Origin: CAYVQF01 sp964454015
GTDB taxonomy: Bacteria; Myxococcota_A; Bradymonadia; UBA4248
NCBI GenBank assembly: GCA_964454015.1
Contig: CAYVQF010000038.1
Location: 1 to 53,282, forward strand
Direction: 5' to 3'
Length of the DNA: 53,282 nucleotides
Shown in pieces: positions 31,710-40,137 of the stretch (position 1 is its first letter; each line of letters opens with the position of its first letter). The notes under the pieces were generated by a model. It was not told the origin of the DNA, ran no database searches, and saw only the letters and a list, made by a program, of their open reading frames with translations. The translations under genes were made by a program, and so were the position numbers.

Positions 31710-31720
31710 GGGAGCGGCAA
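31692..31720 (-). promoter_or_regulatory. Candidate promoter of the 60-residue gene
   Basis: On the minus strand TTGCCG (31720-31715) and TAAAAT (31697-31692) are 17 bases apart, four and five of six consensus matches. The -10 is at the centre of the long palindrome. It would leave a long 5' leader of about 240 bases before the ATG at 31448. Confidence 0.4.
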
Positions 31721-31785
31721 GGTTGGACCCACGGCCCCGGTGGGGGGGCTTTGTGTCCGTGGGTTGGCGCACAATGAAGTGGCCG

Positions 31786-34170
31786 CTAGGGGCTTTGTGC
31801 TGGCGGCTTCTGAGCTGGGTCAACAGGTATGATGGGGAGGTCTTGGTCATAGAGCCAGCAATAGCGCCAGTAAGTCATGGAGACCCGCTTGGCATAGTTG
31901 CGGGTCTGGCCAAAGGTGATCATCTCGACCCACAGGTCTAGAGGGAGGTCTCCGTTTTCGCGGAGCCAGCGGCCGACGTTGCCCTGTCCGCCGTTATAGC
32001 CTGCGATGATTAGGGTGGGGTGCTGGGCGAAGGTGCTGGCTAGCTTGGCCAGGTAGCCAACGCCCAAGGCGATAGCGATGGGGGGCTTGAAAAGATCTTG
32101 CTCATTGGGGGCGGGCATTCCCAATGATGACGCGGTGGATCGTGCTGTTGGCAGCATGAGTTGCATGAGGCCACGCGCATTGGCCCAAGATTCGACCGCA
32201 GGGTTGAAGGCGCTCTCTTCGCGCATGATGGCGTAAACGAGTTCCGTCGGGAGCTGGTGTTTGTCGCCGTGGGCCTTGACTTGTTCCCAGAAGGGGCGTG
32301 GATAGGCGAGGGCCCAGTGGCGTCGCCCTTCTTCAGTGAACCAGGAGGAGGAAGTGGCCAGTTGAGCTGCCATGCGATGGCTGCCGAGGTAGTCATGTGC
32401 TTGTTGGTAGAGGGCGGCGTTGAGCCAAGCGAAGGTCGGGTCTTCGGGGTGTGCATCTCGCAACCGCTGGAGCTCGGCTTTGCCCCACGGGTGGAGGCCA
32501 AGAGCGAGGAAGGTGCTGCCGCGTTGAAAGGCGGGGTCGCCAGCGATCTCGGGCCAGGGGAGGCGGATGTTGTCTAAGTGCGGCTCGATGGGACGGCTGC
32601 GGTGGCTTTGCACCCAAAGCTGGGCGTCTTTGGGTGCCAGTCGATGGAGGCGGCTCAGGGAGAGGCTAGCGTAGTACGTCAGTGGGTGGGCATCGAGGAT
32701 GGAGAGGAAGGCTTGCACGGCAGCGTCTTTGTCACCCTTCTGCTCGAGGGCGCGCGCTTGGAAGTAGGCGAGGCGTCCCATGGAGTAGAGGTCGTCTTCG
32801 CCGGCGTGGGCGCCATGGCGATCGACATAGGCGATGGCTTCGCGCCATTGCCCCTGGGTGTAGAGCTGCTGGAAGAGGAGCCAGTGTGCGTCTTTGGCCA
32901 TGTCGCCGTCCGGGTAGGCGGCGAGTTGGTCGTTGAGGGCTTGAATGGCATCGTCGGTGCGCTTCTGTTCGAAGTGGATGCGGGCAATGAAGAGGTAGGC
33001 ATCGTCGGCGTAGGAGTGGGTGGCGTAGCGGTCGATGATGGTGCGGTAGTGCTGAATGGCCTTGGGTTGCTGTCCGGCGTTCCAGGCGGCAGAGCCACCG
33101 GTGTAGAGGGCCTTGATGTGCCAGTCGGTGTGGTCGCAGTGGTTGATGGCCTCGTCGTAGTAGGTGAGGGCTTTGGCGTGCTCACGGAGTTTGGTGTGGC
33201 TCTTGCCGATATGGAAGGTGAGGTCGCACCAGCGGTCGCGTTGTTTCTGGGGGTCAGCCTTTTTGCGCAACTCTAGCATGGCGGCGATGGCCTGCTCGGA
33301 GCGGTGAGCGTTGTAGAGGCGCATGGCGTCTGCGTAGGGGTCGGCGGGTGGTGGGGCTTTGGTGGCGAAGAAATCTGTGGGCAGCTTGGGTCGCAGCGCC
33401 TCGAGTTTTTCGGCGGCCATTTTGGCTTCTGCGGAAGATGGCCAACGTTGCTGAAGGGTACGGTAGTTTTCAGCGGCAGGTTGGGTGAGTTCGAGTTCAC
33501 TCTGGGCGTTAGCCAGGGCCAAAAGGGCGCGCCGTTGCCACGGCTGAGGCAGCTCGGCGTGGAGTGGTTGTAGGAGGTCGATGGCGTGCTGCCACTGGCC
33601 AAGGGCGCCCTCGCTGAGGCCGTGGATGGCACGGCTGTGGGGCGCGATGAGGGCGTCGCTGCGCACCAGCCCGGCCCATTGGGTTGCGGCGTTGAAATCG
33701 CCGAGGGCGAAGGCCGATTCGGCGGCGAAGGCGGCGGCGTAATCGCGGAGAGGACCGTTCAACTCGACGACCGCAGCGAAGTTGGTTTGTGCTTCAGCGA
33801 ATTGATCCTGCTTGAGGAGGGCGTAGGCCAAGGCAAAGCGATAGGCTTCGAGATGGGAAGGCTCCACATGCGTCGCGGCTCCTTGCAGCGCTGCTGCGAG
33901 TTGCTGGCTGGCCGCTTGCCACTGCTCCTGGCGGAAGGACTCGCCGGCTTGTTCCCAGGGGGATTGCGCGAACAAGTCGGGGAGCAGGGCAGGGGGTGGT
34001 GCTGGCGTTGTGGACGCAGTTTCGGGCGGGGCCTGCGCGGTCTCTGCTCCAAGGTGGTTGACCTCTGCGGGTCCTGGTTGAGGGATGCAGGTGACCATGA
34101 CAGCAGCCAACAGGACCCAGCAGAAGGTGGGAGGCGCGTGGCGTTGAAAGAATGTAGTCGCGGTGGTCAT
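31786..34170 (-). CDS. Lytic transglycosylase with TPR-like repeats
   Basis: 794 residues. A membrane-exporting N terminus (FCWVLLAAVMVTCIPQP) is followed by about 600 residues of helical, TPR-like repeats (YGNPL-style units such as FAEAQTNFAAVVELNGPLRDY and HAKALTYYDEAINHC) and a C-terminal SLT domain near 640-780: ELVYAIMREESAFNPAVES with the catalytic Glu, then ARGLMQLMLPTA. Slt70-like enzymes cut peptidoglycan with anhydro-muramyl ends. An AAGGAG site eight bases upstream supports the ATG at 34170; the longer frame starts in the opposite direction of its own leader. Confidence 0.92.
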   Translation of the reverse strand: MTTATTFFQRHAPPTFCWVLLAAVMVTCIPQPGPAEVNHLGAETAQAPPETASTTPAPPPALLPDLFAQSPWEQAGESFRQEQWQAASQQLAAALQGAATHVEPSHLEAYRFALAYALLKQDQFAEAQTNFAAVVELNGPLRDYAAAFAAESAFALGDFNAATQWAGLVRSDALIAPHSRAIHGLSEGALGQWQHAIDLLQPLHAELPQPWQRRALLALANAQSELELTQPAAENYRTLQQRWPSSAEAKMAAEKLEALRPKLPTDFFATKAPPPADPYADAMRLYNAHRSEQAIAAMLELRKKADPQKQRDRWCDLTFHIGKSHTKLREHAKALTYYDEAINHCDHTDWHIKALYTGGSAAWNAGQQPKAIQHYRTIIDRYATHSYADDAYLFIARIHFEQKRTDDAIQALNDQLAAYPDGDMAKDAHWLLFQQLYTQGQWREAIAYVDRHGAHAGEDDLYSMGRLAYFQARALEQKGDKDAAVQAFLSILDAHPLTYYASLSLSRLHRLAPKDAQLWVQSHRSRPIEPHLDNIRLPWPEIAGDPAFQRGSTFLALGLHPWGKAELQRLRDAHPEDPTFAWLNAALYQQAHDYLGSHRMAAQLATSSSWFTEEGRRHWALAYPRPFWEQVKAHGDKHQLPTELVYAIMREESAFNPAVESWANARGLMQLMLPTARSTASSLGMPAPNEQDLFKPPIAIALGVGYLAKLASTFAQHPTLIIAGYNGGQGNVGRWLRENGDLPLDLWVEMITFGQTRNYAKRVSMTYWRYCWLYDQDLPIIPVDPAQKPPAQSP

Positions 34171-34364
34171 CCATGAACTCCTTGAGGCGCTGAGGGAAGT
34201 TCCAACAGAAGCGTGTTGGCAGATGCCCCCGGACGACCAAGCCTCATGCAGGTCAACGTGCAGGGGCGCGCAATTCCTCGACAACCATGTTGATTCGTGG
34301 CGTCGATGGGGTCAAGACTCCTGGTGACATTGCTCTCACAGCCCTGTCGAGGGGCGTCAGGGGC

Positions 34365-34393
34365 TTGCGTGAAAGGCTGTGGGACAGGATAGT
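34365..34393 (+). promoter_or_regulatory. Weak promoter candidate for the phosphofructokinase
   Basis: TTGCGT (34365-34370) and GATAGT (34388-34393) are 17 bases apart with three and four matches to consensus. Transcription near 34400 would leave about 75 bases to the ATG at 34476. The 305-base gap 34171-34475 holds nothing else I can support. Confidence 0.3.
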
Positions 34394-34475
34394 AACGTCG
34401 GGAGTGCGCTCCGCGGCAGGTTGAGGTGTGAAGCGGCCGGGTGGTGGTGCGCCGAGACAAGGAGCAAGGAAAGAG

Positions 34476-35804
34476 ATGGATAGGGCGCTCGACTTTCGCA
34501 TTCCACGGCTAGGGGAGGCCAAAATTGCTTCACCGATGCGGCTCTCCAAAGTGATGGACGATTTCATCGCCAATTACGTCGACGATCAGGCTTATGTCAT
34601 CTATGACCTGCGCTGTGATCTCGAAGAAGAGCGTTTGGTGCGCGCGTACGAACGTCCATCGTTGATGGAGAAGGCCGGACCGCGGGAGATGGTGTACTTT
34701 GATCCGAGCAAAGTGTGCGCCGCCATTGTGACCTGCGGCGGTCTGTGTCCAGGGCTCAATGACGTGATTCGGGCGCTGGTCATGACCCTCTGGCATCACT
34801 ACGGGGTGAAGAACATTTTAGGGATACGTCATGGTTATCACGGGTTTTTGCCGGAGAACCACTTTCCCCCGATGCCCCTGAGCCCCGAGTTGGTGTCCAA
34901 GATACATCAGCAGGGGGGCACCGTGCTGGGGTCGTCTCGTGGCGGGGCTCGAACCGCGGCCATTGTCGATGCGCTCGAACAGCTCAATGTGAACATGTTG
35001 TTTACGATCGGTGGCGATGGTACGCAGCGCGGCGCCTTGGCCATCTGTCAGGAGGCGGCGCAGCGGGGCAGGGTCTTGTCCGTGGTCGGGATTCCCAAGA
35101 CCATCGACAACGATCTGAGCTTCGTGCAGCGCTCTTTTGGCTTCGAGACGGCGGTGGGTCGTGCCGTGGATGCGGTATGTGCCGCCCATGTGGAGGCGAC
35201 GGGCGCGGTCAATGGCGTCGGTCTGGTCAAGGTCATGGGGCGGGAGTCGGGCTTCATCGCGGCGAGCACGGCTTTAGCTTCAAACGATGTGAACTTCGTT
35301 CTGGTGCCAGAGGTACCCTTCGATTTGGAAGGCGAGAACGGTTTTTTGGCCCATTTGCGCCGGCGTCTGGAGCGGCGCGGCCACGCGGTGGTGCTGGTGG
35401 CTGAAGGGGCTGGCCAGCACTTGGCGCAGGCCGAGGGTCATGACGCGTCAGGGAACAGAGCGTTGGGTGATATCGGCACCTTCCTGAGAGATCGCATCAT
35501 CGTGGATGCCAAAGAGAAGGGCTGGGTGGCGAACCTCAAGTACATCGATCCGAGTTATATCATCCGGGGGACTGCGGCCAATCCGAACGACTCGATTTAC
35601 TGCTCTCGCCTGGGTGCGCACGCCGTTCATGCGGCGATGACCGGACGGACGGCCATGCTCGTCAGTTTGGTGAACGATGTTTTCGTTCACATTCCGATGG
35701 CGCTATCGGTTGCGCAGCGCAATCGCATCGATCCCGAGTCTTCTCTGTGGCGGGACGTGGTGATCGCGACAGGGCAACCTGCCTTGATGGTCAACAGCCG
35801 CTGA
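34476..35804 (+). CDS. 6-phosphofructokinase, plant-type family
   Basis: 442 residues. Marks are GGLCPGLNDVIR, GGDGTQRGA at 179-187, GIPKTIDNDL at 205-214 and MGRESGFIA. Having Gly at the GGDG position (not Asp) with Lys in PKTIDND is the plant/spirochaete-type combination, which points to ATP and not pyrophosphate as phosphoryl donor, though the assignment from sequence is not certain. It catalyses fructose 6-phosphate to fructose 1,6-bisphosphate in glycolysis. The ATG at 34476 has AAGGA five bases upstream; the longer frame upstream has no ribosome site. Confidence 0.88.
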   Translation: MDRALDFRIPRLGEAKIASPMRLSKVMDDFIANYVDDQAYVIYDLRCDLEEERLVRAYERPSLMEKAGPREMVYFDPSKVCAAIVTCGGLCPGLNDVIRALVMTLWHHYGVKNILGIRHGYHGFLPENHFPPMPLSPELVSKIHQQGGTVLGSSRGGARTAAIVDALEQLNVNMLFTIGGDGTQRGALAICQEAAQRGRVLSVVGIPKTIDNDLSFVQRSFGFETAVGRAVDAVCAAHVEATGAVNGVGLVKVMGRESGFIAASTALASNDVNFVLVPEVPFDLEGENGFLAHLRRRLERRGHAVVLVAEGAGQHLAQAEGHDASGNRALGDIGTFLRDRIIVDAKEKGWVANLKYIDPSYIIRGTAANPNDSIYCSRLGAHAVHAAMTGRTAMLVSLVNDVFVHIPMALSVAQRNRIDPESSLWRDVVIATGQPALMVNSR

Positions 35805-35862
35805 GTCGTGGCGATGGCACCGGTTGTCGTGTAGCCATGGCGGCGCGTTGGCGTTTGGTGGT

Positions 35863-36666
35863 TCAGCGGCGTAAGAGGGTGGACATCTCTTTGACGCGGT
35901 CGATGTCTACCGGGTTGGCGACCTTTCCCTCTTCCTTGAGCCAGGTGCCGACAATGAAGGCGTCGGCGTGAGGTTTGAGCACCGGCAAGGTCTGGGGGCT
36001 GACGCCGGAGCCGATGATGACGGGACAGTTTTTGGCTGCCGCGCGTACTTCGGCGAGGCGTGCAGGATCCACTGGGGCACCGGTGGCTTGTCCGGTGACG
36101 ATGACGGCGTCAGCCAGGCCGCGCTCGAGGGTGTCTTTGGTAGCGCTTTGGGGATCCAAGGGGGTGAGAGGTGCGGCGTGCTTGACCAGGATGTCGGCAC
36201 AGATGGTGACGTGTTCCTGGCCCAGTTGTTGGCGGTAGCGCAGGGAAGCGTAGGCTTCGCCTTCGATGATGCCTTGATCCGTGAGGTATGCGCCAGTGTG
36301 GACGTTGACCCGGACAAAGGCGGCGTCGGCAGCGGCGGCGATTCCGAGGGCCGAGAAGATGTCGTTGCGGAGGCAGTTGACACCGACAGGCAAGCCGAGG
36401 TGGGCGACGCAACGCCTGACGAAGAGGGCCATGAGGGCGCACTGGTGGGGCGGAATGCGGTTCTGCGGATCGCCCTTGGGGAAGGGCGCCGAGCCGAAGT
36501 TCTCGACGATGATTGCGTCGCAGCCACCGCGGGCGAGGTGTTCAGCGTCGCGCCACGCGAAGGCCTCGATCTCGCGGAAAGATGCGGTGGCTCGAGGATC
36601 TCCGGGCATGGCCGGCAGGTGCACGACCCCGATGAGGCCTTGGGGGCGCCATTGGTTGTGTTCCAT
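35863..36666 (-). CDS. BtpA/SgcQ-family TIM-barrel protein
   Basis: 267 residues. Motifs IGVVHLPAMPGDP, CDAIIVENFG, FVRVNVHTGAYLTDQGIIEG and VIIGSGVSPQT match the BtpA/SgcQ family. BtpA is needed for photosystem I biogenesis in cyanobacteria, and SgcQ is of unknown function in enteric sugar clusters; in a non-phototroph its role is unknown. The gene starts 3 bases after the lipoprotein stop, so the two are one transcript. Confidence 0.88.
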   Translation of the reverse strand: MEHNQWRPQGLIGVVHLPAMPGDPRATASFREIEAFAWRDAEHLARGGCDAIIVENFGSAPFPKGDPQNRIPPHQCALMALFVRRCVAHLGLPVGVNCLRNDIFSALGIAAAADAAFVRVNVHTGAYLTDQGIIEGEAYASLRYRQQLGQEHVTICADILVKHAAPLTPLDPQSATKDTLERGLADAVIVTGQATGAPVDPARLAEVRAAAKNCPVIIGSGVSPQTLPVLKPHADAFIVGTWLKEEGKVANPVDIDRVKEMSTLLRR

Positions 36667-36669
36667 GAA

Positions 36670-37281
36670 TTAGTAACCTAAGCCTTGGCACATGGCGATG
36701 GCTTCGGCGCGGAGTTCGGCAGAGACCAGGGTGCCGCTTTTGCAGCGGATTTTCCCGCCTTCCACTTCGCGTTGCACGACGAAGCCGAGTTCTTTGTCTT
36801 CAGGATCGTTGAGGTCAACGACGACGCCTTCGATGATCCAACCGCCATCGACGCCTTCCTTGCGGGTGATTTCCTCGTATTTGTAGCCGAAGTCCTGGAA
36901 GTTGGGTTCGAGGAGCTTGGCAGCATAGGCCTCGACATCGGCGGGGTTCTCGGCGTCGAAGGCGTCGACGTAAACCCGATTGGGATCGTTGAAGCCCTCT
37001 TCGTTGGGGGTGTACTTCTCGATGGTCCATGAAGAGAGCATCTGGTTGAAGTCCCCTTCCCACCCTTCGGCGCTCACTTTGAGGTCAGCCATGCGCACGG
37101 CGGCAGCCGGGCTTGGATCGGCGGGCGGTGCTTCGGTGCCTGGCTGTGGCTCTTGGACGGCTTCTTTTTTTGCGGGTTCCTTTTTCTCATCCTTGGGGGC
37201 CGCTTTTTCCTCGCAGGCGGCAAAGGTGAAGGCAACGGCGATGGTGGCAAAGAAGCAGGCAATGAGACGGATGTAAGGCAC
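36670..37281 (-). CDS. Lipoprotein of unknown function
   Basis: 203 residues from a GTG start. The signal peptide ends with lipobox FAAC. A Lys/Glu-Pro linker (about 25-55) precedes a compact domain (60-203) with the pattern LKVSAEGWEGDFNQMLSSW and VVQREVEGGKIRCKSGTL, of unknown family. A GGAGG site six bases upstream fixes the GTG at 37281, and a promoter is at 37348-37376. BtpA follows in the same operon. Confidence 0.8.
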   Translation of the reverse strand: MPYIRLIACFFATIAVAFTFAACEEKAAPKDEKKEPAKKEAVQEPQPGTEAPPADPSPAAAVRMADLKVSAEGWEGDFNQMLSSWTIEKYTPNEEGFNDPNRVYVDAFDAENPADVEAYAAKLLEPNFQDFGYKYEEITRKEGVDGGWIIEGVVVDLNDPEDKELGFVVQREVEGGKIRCKSGTLVSAELRAEAIAMCQGLGY

Positions 37282-37347
37282 TGGGAACCTCCTTGAGTCA
37301 AGGCGCATGGGGACAGGCCGTGCTCGGCACGGCGACAGGGCTAACCG

Positions 37348-37376
37348 TTCATAGCCGAGCGCGTTTTGAGCGTCAA
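37348..37376 (-). promoter_or_regulatory. Promoter of the lipoprotein-BtpA operon
   Basis: On the minus strand TTGACG (37376-37371) and TATGAA (37353-37348) are 17 bases apart, five and four of six matches. Transcription would begin near 37341, about 60 bases before the GTG at 37281. It lies in the short gap behind hflX, so this operon is independent of hflX. Confidence 0.65.
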
Positions 37377-37443
37377 CGTGGGGCGTGAAGCGGCGGGTCA
37401 GGAAGTGTCGCAGACGGCGCCGTTGCCAGGAGGTCTTTGGGCT

Positions 37444-39162
37444 CTAAGTGGTCAAGTCCGCGGTGCTATCGAGGTTGCGTACCAGCACTTGGTCGGGACG
37501 CTCATCGCGTGGCAAGGTTGGTTCCCACTTTCCTTCCCAAGCGAGGCGGGTGTCGATGGCTTCGAGTAGGGGTTGGGTGCTGTGAGGGTCCGTGGCGGAG
37601 ATGAGGAGGGCTTCGTGTTGATGGTGGAGCTCGGTGGCGCGTTCGGGGGGCAGAAGGTCGGCCTTGTTCAGCACGCGGATCACGGGCTTGGTGTGCAGGT
37701 CAAGGTCCTGCAGGATGTTTTGGACGGCTTTGATGTGTAGCTCGTGGTCCTTGTCTGCGGCATCGACGACTTGGATGAGGAGGTCGGCGTGATCCAACTC
37801 TTCCAGGGTGGCCTTGAAGGCAGCGACGAGATCTTTGGGGAGGTCTCTGATGAAGCCGACCGTATCGGTGAGGACGACTTCGCGGTCGTGGGGAAAGCGC
37901 AGGCGTCGGCTGGTGGGGTCAAGGGTGGCAAAGAGCTTGTCCTCAGCGTTGACGCGGGCTTGGGTGAGGGTGTTGAGGAGGGTGGACTTGCCAGCGTTGG
38001 TGTAGCCGACGAGGCCGATGATGGGGACATCACGGAGGTTGCGTTGTTTGCGACGTAGTTGGCGTTGCCGTGCGAGCTCTTGCAGGAGCTTTTCGAGGCG
38101 ATGGATGCGGTCACGGGCCCGGCGGCGGTTGATCTCCAGCTTGGTTTCTCCGGGTCCGCGTCCGCCTATCCCACCGGTGAGGCGACTCATGGCGGTGTTC
38201 TTCTGGATGAGCTTGGGCAGCATGTACTTGAGCTGGGCGAGCTCGACCTGGAGTTTGCCGTCGTGGCTGATGGCCCGCTGGGCGAAGATGTCGAGGATGA
38301 GTTGGGTCCGGTCGATGACTTTGAGATCGGTGCGTTCAGAGATGGCGCGCGACTGGGCTGGGGTAAGATCGCGGTCGAAGACGAGCATCGAGGCGTCGAG
38401 GTCGAGACAGAGCAGCTCAATGTGCTGCAGCTTTCCACTTCCGACGACGAACTTCGGGTCGATTTTGGCGCGTTTTTGCTCGACGATGTCCAGCACCTCG
38501 AGGCCGGCGCTCTGGCAGAGCTCGATCATCTCACGGCGGCGGGCGGGGGCGTCGGCTTCGCCCGTGTCGAGGTGGACCAAGACGGCGGGGGTGCCGGTGA
38601 CGTCGGAGGCGGTCCCGGCTTTTCTGGCGAACTCATCGTCCAGGGCTGCCAAGCGGGCCGTGAGGTCGGCGGGTAGCTCGGCGACGGCGCGGGCACGGGT
38701 CGAGACCCAGGCGATCTCCTTGCCCTGCGGGATGAGATGCGCAAAGTGGGCTTCCCCAGGCTTGGCTCCAGGCACGACGGCGATACTGACGATGAGGTCG
38801 AGGCGCAGTTTGAGGAGGTCCGTGTACTCGTCGGGGGTGATGAGTTCACCCTCAGGGGTGGGGTGAAAGGCGGTGAGGACCAGTCGCAGGCCGCGGAGGC
38901 GATTCCTGGCGACGCGTTGGCGTCCGACATCGGCGAGAAAGAGACGTTCGGCGTCGCCGACCATGACGCTGTCGATGTAGCCGCGGCGATCGATGAAGAC
39001 GCCGATTTTGCGCCGGGTTTCGGCGGAGATGGCCGTCAGTTGTTGGGCAAAGTCAGGGCTGACCATGAGGTCGACTCCGACTCTCCTGGTGTAGAGTTTT
39101 TCGAGACTTTTGAGGAGTCGGCTGTTGAGGCCCGAGGTGTTGCCGGAGATTTTGGCGGTCAT
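37444..39162 (-). CDS. hflX: GTPase HflX
   Basis: 572 residues. The protein has a long N-terminal extension found in many Gram-negative HflX proteins (residues about 1-190, with GVFIDRRGYIDSVMVGD), the HflX-specific domain, then the glycine-rich GGIGGRGPGETKLEINRRRARDRI segment and the G domain with GYTNAGKST, DTVGFIRDLP and NKADLL. HflX splits stalled 70S ribosomes under stress. The ATG at 39162 has only a weak GAGA site; the longer frame begins before the known N-terminal block and is not used. Confidence 0.94.
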   Translation of the reverse strand: MTAKISGNTSGLNSRLLKSLEKLYTRRVGVDLMVSPDFAQQLTAISAETRRKIGVFIDRRGYIDSVMVGDAERLFLADVGRQRVARNRLRGLRLVLTAFHPTPEGELITPDEYTDLLKLRLDLIVSIAVVPGAKPGEAHFAHLIPQGKEIAWVSTRARAVAELPADLTARLAALDDEFARKAGTASDVTGTPAVLVHLDTGEADAPARRREMIELCQSAGLEVLDIVEQKRAKIDPKFVVGSGKLQHIELLCLDLDASMLVFDRDLTPAQSRAISERTDLKVIDRTQLILDIFAQRAISHDGKLQVELAQLKYMLPKLIQKNTAMSRLTGGIGGRGPGETKLEINRRRARDRIHRLEKLLQELARQRQLRRKQRNLRDVPIIGLVGYTNAGKSTLLNTLTQARVNAEDKLFATLDPTSRRLRFPHDREVVLTDTVGFIRDLPKDLVAAFKATLEELDHADLLIQVVDAADKDHELHIKAVQNILQDLDLHTKPVIRVLNKADLLPPERATELHHQHEALLISATDPHSTQPLLEAIDTRLAWEGKWEPTLPRDERPDQVLVRNLDSTADLTT

Positions 39163-39456
39163 GGTTCTCAGGGGAAAGCGGGTGTGGCTGAGTACAAGGG
39201 CAGTTGTCGCGGCGAAGGCCCGCCGAGTTGGTGACGGCGGCGGCAGGTGACTCATAGTCAAGGAAGGGAGGGCTGACAAGGTGCCCATGGGTATATTCGT
39301 CGACGCAGAGCAACGCATGGCCCTCGTGGGGCAAGTCGTATTGCAGGAAGCTCGCAGAAAAGCCGCTGGATAGGTATCCTAGCGGGGCGTAGACATGACT
39401 TGGCACGAGATGTTGGCGTCGAGGTAGCGCAGTTTGGCAATACGTTGGGGTTGACG

Positions 39457-40137
39457 ATGGCAAAGGATGCTGGAGGGCACATCGAGAATGCCCGCGCTTT
39501 TCTCGCTGAGGGAAACCTAGATGCGGCGCTGGCTGCCTATACCCAGGCGTTGGAAGAAGACCCGGACGCGGTCGTCGCACACTATGGGATGGCCAAGGTG
39601 AGCGCTCTGATGGGCGACACGGCGCGGGCCATCGAGATGTACCGCGCGGCGATCAAGCGGGAGCCGTGCTGTGAGGGTGTGACCGGGTTAGGGGAACTGT
39701 TGCTCGACCTTGGGCAACCCGATGAGGCGGGTGAGCTCTTTCGCGAGGCGCTGCGGCTCGATGCCGATGCGCCGTTGGCCTATGTATTTCTTGCAGAATT
39801 GGCGAGTCGTCGCGGTGACTACGACGAGGCGGCCGAGTTGCTCCGCAAAGGCGTTCGGCGCGGTGCCGAGCTGCCGGCGCTGCATGTGGTCCACTTCTAC
39901 CAGCAGTGGGTGCAGTCGCTGGTGGGGTTGGGTGAGGTCGACAGAGCGGGTGAGGTCTCTATGCAAGGGGCCGAATTTTTTGGAGATGTCCACGTGCTGC
40001 TGATGAGCGCGCGCTTGGCGGACGGGGCCGGGGCGCGGGCCATTGCCGTGACCCGTTACAAGCGCGCCCTCAAATCCTTGCCACCGGGCACGATGCGCAC
40101 GGAGGTGCTGGAGCGCATCGCCGAGCTTGCGGAGTGA
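39457..40137 (+). CDS. TPR-repeat protein
   Basis: 226 residues. Four to five tetratricopeptide pairs from residue 10: ARAFLAEGNLDAALAAYTQAL, AHYGMAKVSALMGDTARAIEMYRAA, VTGLGELLLDLGQPDEAGELF and AYVFLAELASRRGDYDEAAELL. No membrane segment, so a cytosolic adaptor. The ATG at 39457 is chosen because the extension upstream is not TPR-like; its ribosome site is a weak GGGG. Its stop overlaps the start of the next gene (GTGA), which implies coupled translation with the secreted phosphatase. Confidence 0.75.
   Translation: MAKDAGGHIENARAFLAEGNLDAALAAYTQALEEDPDAVVAHYGMAKVSALMGDTARAIEMYRAAIKREPCCEGVTGLGELLLDLGQPDEAGELFREALRLDADAPLAYVFLAELASRRGDYDEAAELLRKGVRRGAELPALHVVHFYQQWVQSLVGLGEVDRAGEVSMQGAEFFGDVHVLLMSARLADGAGARAIAVTRYKRALKSLPPGTMRTEVLERIAELAE

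Noticed and set aside
37444..39162. N-terminal extension of HflX as a novel fusion
   Set aside because: This long N-terminal block is widespread in known HflX proteins.
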